The notes under the pieces: model-generated
Database searches by the model: none
Seen by the model: only the letters and a program-made list of their open reading frames with translations
What the model was told of the DNA's origin: nothing
Source of the DNA: Bdellovibrionales bacterium
GTDB taxonomy: Bacteria > Bdellovibrionota > Bdellovibrionia > Bdellovibrionales > JAMPXM01
Length of the DNA: 5,839 nt
Assembly (NCBI GenBank): GCA_005792225.1
Contig: SXSP01000335.1
Coordinates: 1-5,839 of the forward strand
Direction of reading: 5' to 3'
Program-made: the position numbers and the translations under genes
Part shown: positions 1-5,081 of the stretch, one piece after another
Layout of the letters: each line of letters starts with the position of its first letter
Position numbering within the stretch: position 1 is the stretch's first letter

Positions 1-30
1 GGAAGCCACCCGGGGTTTCGGGAAGCCTCA

Positions 31-528
31 ATGAAGAAAGCCAAGTTCGAAGTGTTCAACGTGACCGGAAGTCGCCGGCAGAAAATCACCCAGCAAACAT
101 TCGATCATTACCTGAAAGTCATCGACACGGGCTCCGAGCAAACAAAAAACGTAGATCTGGCGGTGACCTGGGGTGATGCCGATATGCCGGCGACGTACTG
201 GCACGCAGAGATAAAAGAAGGCGTCTGGAAAAAGGTCGGGTCAGTCGATTTCGCGATGGAGGAGGGCACCGAATTGGCCTGGGAATACCGGCCTTCGGTT
301 CAGTCCAAGGGCCGTGCTCCAACACACGAGGCGCAAATGATGGCGAGAGAAGACGTTCTTTTTCACGAGGAATGCCCGTGGCCGGTAAAAGGCAGCATCA
401 ACATCATCGAAAGAGATCAGACCGACAAGACGTCCTCGAGGGAAGTCTCGTTCTTCCGCGAAGGCTACAAGATCGACAATGGGCCTCTCGTCCAATGGCC
501 TGCCGATCAATGCCTCGGACTCCGCTGA
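31..528 (+). CDS. hypothetical protein, possibly 5'-truncated by the window edge
   Basis: I do not recognise this 165-residue protein. It is charged and soluble-looking, with no signal peptide or membrane helix from this start. It alternates short hydrophobic strands with polar turns and has many aromatic residues (W47, W57, W66, W84, W117, W156), which suggests a small mostly-beta domain. There are two cysteines, C115 in a HEECPWP stretch and C161 near the end. The ATG at 31 has a GGAAG five bases upstream, a modest ribosome binding site. However, the frame is open back to base 1, so the true start could lie outside the window and Met1 could be internal. The downstream kinase follows on the same strand after 65 bases with no convincing terminator, so cotranscription is possible. 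Coding status rests on length, clean codon usage and context; the function is unknown. Confidence 0.7.
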   Translation: MKKAKFEVFNVTGSRRQKITQQTFDHYLKVIDTGSEQTKNVDLAVTWGDADMPATYWHAEIKEGVWKKVGSVDFAMEEGTELAWEYRPSVQSKGRAPTHEAQMMAREDVLFHEECPWPVKGSINIIERDQTDKTSSREVSFFREGYKIDNGPLVQWPADQCLGLR

Positions 529-578
529 GGATTGAAGTTCCGCCCCGCGCTCTCCGATAACTCCTTGAGAGAGTGAGC

Positions 579-586
579 GGAAAGGG
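579..586 (+). promoter_or_regulatory. ribosome binding site deciding the kinase start
   Basis: GGAAAGGG ends seven bases before the ATG at 594. The alternative GTG at 573 is preceded only by a GAGA run lying too close to the start codon. The purine run therefore favours ATG 594, although it is not a perfect Shine-Dalgarno match. Confidence 0.5.
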
Positions 587-593
587 CGAACGG

Positions 594-2225
594 ATGTCGT
601 CGTCGGCGCGCAAGCGCGAATCTGGATATCTAAATCAAATTCATTTGCGAAGCGTGAGCCGAGCCCAAGGCGCGGCCGTCAGTGAGATCCTCGAGAGAGT
701 CACGAGCCTGCTTCGAGCGCTCCTTCCCAACGGGGATTACTTTGTCTCCCATGCGGGTAGCGAGACCTGCACTGTCGAAATCGCACAAGGCATCTTCGCT
801 CCTCTATCCGGAAAAACTCTCGAGGTTCCCGGCGATGGGAACTCGAGCTTTGATTCACGCGAACTTGCAAAGTGGATTGGGCATGAGCCTGGCGAAGGCG
901 ACGGCGCATGTTTTCGCCTGCATCTCACCGGAGATCAGTCGGCCGTGATTGGTGTTTGGCGCTCGCAGGGTCTCGCTCATTCGGATTTGTTTCACGCTCT
1001 CGCTTCCGTCACGCAGCTCGCGACGGAAGCCTCTCGCTCGAGTGATCTGGAACTTGATCTTCAGGCTCAGAGACTTCGCGCCGACACCATGCGCTCGGAG
1101 GTTGAACAGCTCCAGCATTTCTACCGGCGTTTCTCGAATGCGATCAGTCAGTGCTTCTGGGTGCTCGACATCGATCAACCTCGCGTTCAGATCGTCAGCG
1201 AGAACTTCGAACGCGTCTGGGGTGCGCGGCCCGAGATTTTGCACGAGGGTCTCTCGGGCTTTATGAGTTCCGTTCTCCCTGCGGATCGCGACCGTGTTCT
1301 ATCTGAGTTTCATACGCACTTGGGCGCAGAACTCAGCACTGAGTTTCGCGTCGTTGCCGACACCGAAGAAAGCCTCGGCGAAGTCCGCTGGATTTGGCTG
1401 CGAGCGTTTCCCCTCCCCTCGACCGAAGCCCTCGGTCGGCGTGTGGTCTTCATCGCTGACGACATCACTGAAAAGAAGTCTGAAGAGGAAGTCTTGCGTT
1501 CACGCGAAGCGGATCTCGTCTCGCGTGCGCGGTTGCAAGCCATCGGCGATCTCGCAAGCGGTGTCGCGCACGAAATCAACAATCCGTTGACCATCATCGT
1601 GGGGAAGGCATCCGAAGTAAAAAGAATCGTCTCGACCGGCCATCCCCGCCCCGAAGACATTTCGGTGATCGCGGCTTACGCTGACAAGATCCAGAAAACG
1701 TCGATCCGTATTTCTGAAATCGTTCAGAGCTTGAAGTTCCTTTCACGCCCCGAAAAACATATGTCGATTCACCGACACCCGTTCTACAAAATCTTCCAGG
1801 AACTTCGCGACATGTGTTCGGAGAGATTCAAGGCTCACGGGGTTCTTCTTGAGATTCCGGAGCCACCACCCGAGCTCGCGGCCGAAATAAATCCCACGCT
1901 TGTTTCGCAGATGTTACTCAACCTAATCAACAACGCTCACGATGCGGTAGAAAAAGAGAGAAACGCCTGGGTTCGAGTCGAATGGGCGGAAGATGATGAT
2001 TCGATTTATCTCTTCGTGACCGATAGCGGCCCCGGCATTCCCATCAAGATTCGCTCGCGCATCTTCGATCCGTTTTTCACGACGAAGGATCCCGGGAAAG
2101 GAACCGGCCTCGGACTCAGTCTCGCGGCGAGCATCGCGGCTCACCATCAGGGATCGCTTCGCCTCGACAACCTTCACACGCACACGCGGTTCGCGATCCA
2201 GTTGCCGAAACGATCCACGGGTTAA
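594..2225 (+). CDS. soluble sensor histidine kinase (GAF-like, PAS, HisKA, HATPase_c)
   Basis: This is a two-component sensor kinase that should autophosphorylate on a histidine and pass the phosphate to a response regulator not present here. Numbering is from an in-frame GTG at 573, which would give 550 residues. I prefer the ATG at 594 (543 residues) because GGAAAGGG lies seven bases upstream. Residues about 30-155 look like a GAF-type sensor domain. About 155-190 is a polar helical linker, probably coiled coil. About 190-302 is a PAS domain ending in the typical DDITEKK. HisKA spans about 318-392, with H-box [10 protein letters not shown] and phospho-acceptor H333. The ATPase domain spans about 440-545 and has an N-box with N450, N453 and N454, a G1 box DSGPGIP (484-490), an F-box FDPFF (498-502) and a G2 box GTGLGLS (510-516). 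All catalytic boxes are intact. No membrane helix is present, so it should sense a cytoplasmic signal, as NtrB-like kinases do. The ligand is unknown. The stop overlaps the stop of the opposing gene. Confidence 0.95.
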   Translation: MSSSARKRESGYLNQIHLRSVSRAQGAAVSEILERVTSLLRALLPNGDYFVSHAGSETCTVEIAQGIFAPLSGKTLEVPGDGNSSFDSRELAKWIGHEPGEGDGACFRLHLTGDQSAVIGVWRSQGLAHSDLFHALASVTQLATEASRSSDLELDLQAQRLRADTMRSEVEQLQHFYRRFSNAISQCFWVLDIDQPRVQIVSENFERVWGARPEILHEGLSGFMSSVLPADRDRVLSEFHTHLGAELSTEFRVVADTEESLGEVRWIWLRAFPLPSTEALGRRVVFIADDITEKKSEEEVLRSREADLVSRARLQAIGDLASGVAHEINNPLTIIVGKASEVKRIVSTGHPRPEDISVIAAYADKIQKTSIRISEIVQSLKFLSRPEKHMSIHRHPFYKIFQELRDMCSERFKAHGVLLEIPEPPPELAAEINPTLVSQMLLNLINNAHDAVEKERNAWVRVEWAEDDDSIYLFVTDSGPGIPIKIRSRIFDPFFTTKDPGKGTGLGLSLAASIAAHHQGSLRLDNLHTHTRFAIQLPKRSTG

Positions 2226-3481
2226 GGAAGCGGCGGCAAGAGTGCGACCGCTTTGTTCCATCCCGGCTTGGCTTTCTCGATACGCTTTTCCCAGAACGGC
2301 ATGTAGTTCGCGAAGTTGTTGCGGATGAGAGTTCCCGACCATCCCTGGAACTTCATTCCGTAATTCATTTCGAAATGTCGGCTATAGGCACCGATCACGC
2401 GAGGCTGATCGAGGTAACCCGACCACGGGATCTCTTTTCCGCGATTGGTGACGACGTCGATGACGCGCATTTCGCCGTTATCCATCACGGCCACGTCAAC
2501 TCCCCAAGCCTGACGATTCAGGAATTCCATCGGGAGCGACTTCAACATCTCACCCACCCGCTGTTCCGCACGGTGAATCTGCTCGGGAGTGAGAAGGTTC
2601 GTTTGAACCCAACGCGCCGGCACCGCACCTTCGATGACTTTGTTCTCATAGGTGTGAACACGAACTTCATGGAAGAACTGGTTCTTCAACCGCTTCTTCG
2701 CATCCGCCACGCGCATGACATCCTCCTGCAGAACGATCGCCTCACCACTCGCGATCGTATCGAGGATATGGCTCTTCACCGCCCGCTTGTGCGAAGGAGA
2801 ATAGAGCGGACTTCCCTCTTTCAAGAGATCAACGACGAATTCATCCGAATCCGCATACAATCCATGACCGCGCTCCTGGGGAGCGACTCCGACCGCAGGC
2901 CGCACGACGAAGCCCGCCGGGAACTCCGAAAACAGCGCCTCGTCGATTTGCTCCCCCGTCGCCGTGATCACGCCCTTCGCGTTCGTCAACTGGTGCTTCG
3001 TCAGAAATTCACGCAAGCCCAAGGTCTTCGGGTAAAAGAGCCGAGCATCTTGTCCCAGCTCGCGATCGAGAATCTCAGCGAGGATACGTTTATCCGCGAG
3101 CATCTGAGTCGCCCAAGACGCCTCGATCATGTTCTTCGAGTAAATCGCCGAGAGCCACGACTGCTTGCTCGCACCCGCCGCGATATCCTGCTGACTCGAC
3201 GGCTGGTCATTGATGCGAAGCGGGCGACTCTTCAAAGTCGTCAAAACCTTCTGCGCACGCGCCGAAACAAACTGTGCAGGTTTATTGGCTTTCGCCTTCG
3301 GCGGAGCCTTGATGGTCACCTTCACCTTTTGGGCTTTCGGCTGGCTTTTGGCTTGGATTTTAGTGGCGGCCTTCGTCTGGGCTTTCGGTTGGGCGTGGGT
3401 GAGCGCCGGCAGTCCCGCCGAGACGGCGAAAATCGAAAGTGCTGCGAGGGTAACCTTGGTTGTCGTGAGTTTCACGTTCAT
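2222..3481 (-). CDS. exported protein with Lys/Gln-rich linker and ATP-grasp-like C-terminal region
   Basis: This is a 419-residue protein when started at the ATG at 3481, which places a signal peptide at the N-terminus: basic start, hydrophobic core, then LPALTHA with likely cleavage after A30. The frame continues upstream to 3562, but those extra residues would bury the signal. GGA lies seven bases before the chosen ATG. Residues about 31-70 are low-complexity and rich in Lys, Ala, Gln and Pro, a likely flexible basic linker. The remainder is globular. Its later half has an ATP-grasp-like order of elements: FVVRP (191-195), a glycine/histidine GHG loop (205-207), QED near E253, EVRVH near R274, then WGVDVAV with D329, and RVIDVVTNRG with D342 and N346. 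Those last residues sit where ATP-grasp enzymes bind metal and nucleotide. The substrate is unknown. The ATP-grasp assignment is my pattern reading and is uncertain, since such enzymes are normally cytoplasmic. The gene converges with the kinase. Confidence 0.85.
   Translation of the reverse strand: MNVKLTTTKVTLAALSIFAVSAGLPALTHAQPKAQTKAATKIQAKSQPKAQKVKVTIKAPPKAKANKPAQFVSARAQKVLTTLKSRPLRINDQPSSQQDIAAGASKQSWLSAIYSKNMIEASWATQMLADKRILAEILDRELGQDARLFYPKTLGLREFLTKHQLTNAKGVITATGEQIDEALFSEFPAGFVVRPAVGVAPQERGHGLYADSDEFVVDLLKEGSPLYSPSHKRAVKSHILDTIASGEAIVLQEDVMRVADAKKRLKNQFFHEVRVHTYENKVIEGAVPARWVQTNLLTPEQIHRAEQRVGEMLKSLPMEFLNRQAWGVDVAVMDNGEMRVIDVVTNRGKEIPWSGYLDQPRVIGAYSRHFEMNYGMKFQGWSGTLIRNNFANYMPFWEKRIEKAKPGWNKAVALLPPLP
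3408..3481 (-). other. predicted Sec signal peptide of the exported protein
   Basis: The first 30 or so residues from ATG 3481 have lysines at positions 4 and 9, a hydrophobic stretch of about 15 residues rich in Leu, Ala, Ile, Phe and Val, and a THA motif before Gln, which is a good AxA-like signal peptidase I site. No lipobox cysteine is present, so a soluble exported protein is more likely than a lipoprotein. The coordinates are approximate at the inner end. Confidence 0.75.
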
Positions 3482-3567
3482 GACCCATTCCGTGTGAGAT
3501 GTTTTCCCTAGGCTATCGTCTCCCGCGCCCCTCGGCCAGTCCGTTGGGTGAAAGCCGTGCAAAGGTC

Positions 3568-3588
3568 GGGGGTTTGGGGTGGGATGGG
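3568..3588 (+). other. canonical G-quadruplex motif
   Basis: Four G-runs of 5, 4, 3 and 3 bases are separated by loops TTT, T and AT. This satisfies the usual rule of four runs of at least three G with loops of one to seven. It lies 87 bases upstream of the exported-protein start, on the strand that would be the template for that gene if its promoter is further upstream. Whether it folds in vivo is unknown. Confidence 0.65.
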
Positions 3589-3598
3589 TCGCTGGTGC

Positions 3599-3672
3599 TG
3601 GTTTGGGTATCGGGTGTGTGTGCAGGTCACCGGGGCGTGGTTTGGGTGGCGGGTGTGTGTGCAGGTCGCCGG
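3599..3672 (+). repeat. tandem duplication, two units with 39-base period
   Basis: Bases 3599-3633 and 3638-3672 match at 32 of 35 positions. Each unit contains a G/T-rich box 1 (gtttgggtggcgggtgt in the second unit, 3640-3656) followed by box 2, an AGGTCRCCG sequence (3624-3632 and 3663-3671). The only differences are AT versus GG within box 1 and one A/G in box 2. A degenerate relative of box 1 may lie just upstream at 3572-3595, overlapping the quadruplex motif. Confidence 0.85.
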
Positions 3673-3698
3673 TGTACGCATTGCGTGAGGCGCGTGGG

Positions 3699-3731
3699 TA
3701 GGTCGCCGAATCAAGTTTGGGTGGCGGGTGT
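3699..3731 (+). repeat. dispersed repeat, copy C
   Basis: This 33-base segment matches 3960-3992 at 29 of 33 positions. It contains box 2 (AGGTCGCCG, 3700-3708) followed by box 1 (3715-3731), and box 1 is identical over 17 bases to the box in the second tandem unit. The box order is the reverse of that inside each tandem unit, as expected if a longer series of alternating boxes has been partly eroded. CGCC (3704-3707) and GGCG (3723-3726) could form a weak 4-base stem. A GTAG tetranucleotide occurs at 3698-3701 and again at 3730-3733. Confidence 0.8.
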
Positions 3732-3769
3732 AGTCCGTTTTTTTTCCGGGCGCTAACTTCACGATCGAG

Positions 3770-3783
3770 GAGTCGATCGACTC
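3770..3783. repeat. 14-base perfect palindrome
   Basis: GAGTCGATCGACTC reads the same on both strands. It is a possible dimeric protein binding site or a short cruciform. It lies between the repeat cluster and the transposase gene and is not part of the repeat consensus. No regulator can be assigned. Confidence 0.5.
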
Positions 3784-3909
3784 AAGTTCGACCGTCGGGC
3801 CTTCTCGGCGCCGCCACGACCCGCCCACGCAATGGATGGCGATCGCTGAAGACTCTTGTGAATTGGCAACCTCTTAGTTTCTCGAAGGCGATGACTCATC
3901 TCCCGACCG

Positions 3910-3922
3910 ATTGATGATCAAT
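3910..3922. repeat. 13-base palindrome (ATTGAT-G-ATCAAT)
   Basis: The 6-base arms are perfect inverted repeats around a single G. The spacing is too tight for an RNA hairpin loop, so a dimeric DNA-binding site is the more natural reading. Its role is unknown and it may be chance. Confidence 0.35.
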
Positions 3923-3959
3923 GTACAAGGGAGAACCCGACTGAGTTTAGGGCCCGAGA

Positions 3960-3992
3960 TAGGCCGCCGATTCAAGTTTGGGTGGTGGGCGT
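3960..3992 (+). repeat. dispersed repeat, copy D
   Basis: This segment matches copy C (3699-3731) at 29 of 33 positions, in the same orientation and 261 bases away. It carries box 2 as AGGCCGCCG (3961-3969) and box 1 as gtttgggtggtgggcgt (3976-3992). The sequence outside these 33 bases does not align with copy C, so the repeat has defined limits rather than being part of a longer duplication. It ends 185 bases before the transposase start. Confidence 0.8.
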
Positions 3993-4038
3993 CGCCTGAC
4001 CCGTCACACACATCGTGGATTCGCACGCCCCGTTCGCC

Positions 4039-4053
4039 GACCGGAACCCGGTC
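4039..4053 (+). repeat. strong short hairpin (GACCGG-AAC-CCGGTC)
   Basis: A perfect 6-base GC-rich stem closes a three-base loop. No T-run follows on the + strand and no A-run precedes it for the - strand, so it is not an intrinsic terminator. Its compactness and position 124 bases upstream of a Y1 transposase start make it a candidate REP-like structure or transposase recognition hairpin, but that is inference. Confidence 0.5.
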
Positions 4054-4177
4054 CCACGCTGCCGCCTCCGGAATCAACTCCTACGTCCGGAAATGAACTA
4101 AACTATTTCTGATTAATTCTGTTGCCGCATGCATCACCCGTTGTGTTTGCGAGCGCGACCGCATACAAAGTTGATCG

Positions 4178-4837
4178 ATGGCAGGACAAAAACAAATCGA
4201 GTTTAATTTCAGAACCCATGGCGGGGCACGTAGAGGGGCCGGGCGGAAGAAGCGGCTTATCCATGAATCGTCTCATGCAGCTCGCCCGGAGGTTGATGAG
4301 AAGAGTCCCTGTCATGTCGTGATTAAGCTTTTGCCCTGTCGACCGCGGTTGAGGACGCCGAAGTTTATTCGGGCATTCACTCGAGCTATTAAACGGATGC
4401 AGGTTTTTGGGGTTGGTGTTCAGCATTTTGCAATTGAATCCAATCATATTCATTTAATTCTCGAGGCGCCGTCGGGTGAGGCGTTAGCGCGGGCGATGGC
4501 GAGTTTACTCGCTTCGATCACGTGGGCGATGCGAAGGATTTTTCGGTTTTACGGGCCGCTCTTTTTGGGGCGGTATCATCTCCATAAGGTTGTGAGTCCG
4601 CGGGAGATGAGGAACGTTTTGAGGTACGTCCTCTTTAATCATTCGAAGCATTGCGGGATGAAGCCGTTTGCGGATGTTTTTTCGTCGATCTTCTCATTCG
4701 AGAATCTTAGGGACCTCTTGTTAGTTCGTTTGCCGGATCCGCCGGATTGGCAACGGGAGATCACCGGAAGCATTCGGGCGGCGCGATCGTGGCTGCAGCG
4801 GGTGGGTTGGCGCCGGCAAGGCGAGCACCGTCGCTGA
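4178..4837 (+). CDS. Y1 (HUH) single-strand transposase, RAYT-like
   Basis: This 219-residue protein belongs to the Y1 transposase superfamily (Y1_Tnp), whose members cut and rejoin single-stranded DNA through a 5'-phosphotyrosine. The HUH pair is H90 and H92 within ESNHIHLILE. The likely nucleophile is Y150 in LRYVLFN, followed by N154 and H158, the order expected for the family. The N-terminus has a basic GGARRGAGRK segment (15-24), and GRYH (131-134) lies between the two catalytic motifs; both are typical of the stand-alone, chromosomal Y1 proteins frequent in myxobacteria and relatives. The length is complete for this type. No TnpB partner or IS200/IS605 ends are visible, so it is more like a domesticated REP-associated transposase than an active insertion sequence. 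Only one start is possible, because an in-frame TGA lies at 4172-4174. No Shine-Dalgarno is seen, suggesting weak translation. Codons lean toward TTT, CGG and GGG compared with the kinase, consistent with acquisition by transfer. Confidence 0.9.
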   Translation: MAGQKQIEFNFRTHGGARRGAGRKKRLIHESSHAARPEVDEKSPCHVVIKLLPCRPRLRTPKFIRAFTRAIKRMQVFGVGVQHFAIESNHIHLILEAPSGEALARAMASLLASITWAMRRIFRFYGPLFLGRYHLHKVVSPREMRNVLRYVLFNHSKHCGMKPFADVFSSIFSFENLRDLLLVRLPDPPDWQREITGSIRAARSWLQRVGWRRQGEHRR

Positions 4838-4965
4838 CTCCGAGCCGGCCCACAAGATCGGACTTCTTCTTCCAAGTTCGCCGTCGTCGCCGCCACCGGG
4901 CCCATTGGCTCCGGAATGAGGTGCATGAACCCATTTTTGTCACCTTTGGCAATTCGTGCACACCA

Positions 4966-5002
4966 GGGGGTTCGGGGGGACGAATATACGGGGGCTTGGG
5001 GG
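4966..5002 (+). other. cluster of four long G-runs
   Basis: G-runs of 5, 6, 5 and 5 bases lie at 4966-4970, 4974-4979, 4990-4994 and 4998-5002. The outer loops are three bases, but the middle loop is ten, so it falls just outside the strict quadruplex rule. A long-loop quadruplex remains possible. It sits in the space upstream of the TPR protein gene. Confidence 0.45.
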
Positions 5003-5035
5003 CGGCCTCGGGCTTGCTCATTTCTCAGTGATGTC

Positions 5036-5059
5036 ACCCCAGGATCCACAGGATGGGGT
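5036..5059 (+). promoter_or_regulatory. imperfect hairpin in the leader of the TPR gene
   Basis: ACCCC (5036-5040) pairs with GGGGT (5055-5059) and ATCC (5044-5047) with GGAT (5051-5054) around an ACA loop, with an AGG bulge (5041-5043) on the 5' arm. This gives nine base pairs ending only eight bases before the ribosome binding site. No T-run follows, so it is not a classical terminator. It could affect mRNA stability or translation start, but the function is inferred. Confidence 0.4.
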
Positions 5060-5067
5060 ACTTAAAT

Positions 5068-5073
5068 GAGGAG
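5068..5073 (+). promoter_or_regulatory. strong ribosome binding site of the TPR gene
   Basis: GAGGAG lies eight bases before the ATG at 5082 and matches the anti-Shine-Dalgarno core well. It is the clearest ribosome binding site in the window and fixes the start of the gene that follows. Confidence 0.8.
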
Positions 5074-5081
5074 TTGGAACG

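Larger units (their letters stand above)
3482..4177. other. 696-base gene-poor region rich in repeats and inverted repeats
   Basis: This stretch separates the leftward exported-protein gene from the rightward transposase gene, so both promoters may lie here, but I could not find a confident -35/-10 pair for either. Open frames in it are short, low-complexity and driven by the repeats (for example recurring HPN and RRP peptides on the - strand), so I call no protein gene. From left to right it holds a G-quadruplex motif, a 39-base-period tandem pair, a third repeat copy, an 8-T tract (3738-3745), a 14-base palindrome, a 13-base palindrome, a fourth repeat copy and a strong hairpin. The left part (about 3560-3735) is markedly G/T-rich on the + strand. 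Confidence 0.75.
4838..5081. other. 244-base intergenic region with G-runs and a leader hairpin
   Basis: It holds no convincing gene or intrinsic terminator. On the + strand it carries four long G-runs (4966-5002) and, near its right end, an imperfect hairpin before the ribosome binding site of the next gene. A - strand frame starting at 5021 begins with a proline-rich peptide, but it runs into the transposase gene and ends in arginine-rich low-complexity sequence, so I do not call it. Confidence 0.6.

Noticed and set aside
550..571. CTCTC/GAGAG inverted repeat between the first gene and the kinase as a terminator
   Set aside because: Only five pairs with a 12-base loop and no T-run; too weak to call.
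2375..3511. 378-codon open frame on the + strand opposite the exported-protein gene
   Set aside because: It is arginine- and leucine-rich with no recognisable domain, and lies wholly antisense to a gene with a signal peptide and conserved-looking motifs. Long antisense frames are expected from the codon bias here.
3599..3731. CRISPR array
   Set aside because: The repeats are G/T-rich, and only two units are regularly spaced, with just four bases between them. There are no spacer-like segments and no cas genes nearby.
3738..3745. 8-T tract as an intrinsic terminator
   Set aside because: No stable GC-rich hairpin directly precedes it on the + strand, and there is no gene upstream on that strand for it to terminate.
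3508..3828. - strand open frame with repeated HPN, RRP and CTHTR peptides
   Set aside because: The peptide repeats are a by-product of the DNA repeats. There is no ribosome binding site and no coding-like composition outside the repeats.
4761..5021. - strand frame starting with a proline-rich peptide upstream of the TPR gene
   Set aside because: It has only a weak ribosome binding site, turns into an arginine-rich low-complexity run and overlaps the transposase 3' end. A decayed gene start is possible but cannot be supported.
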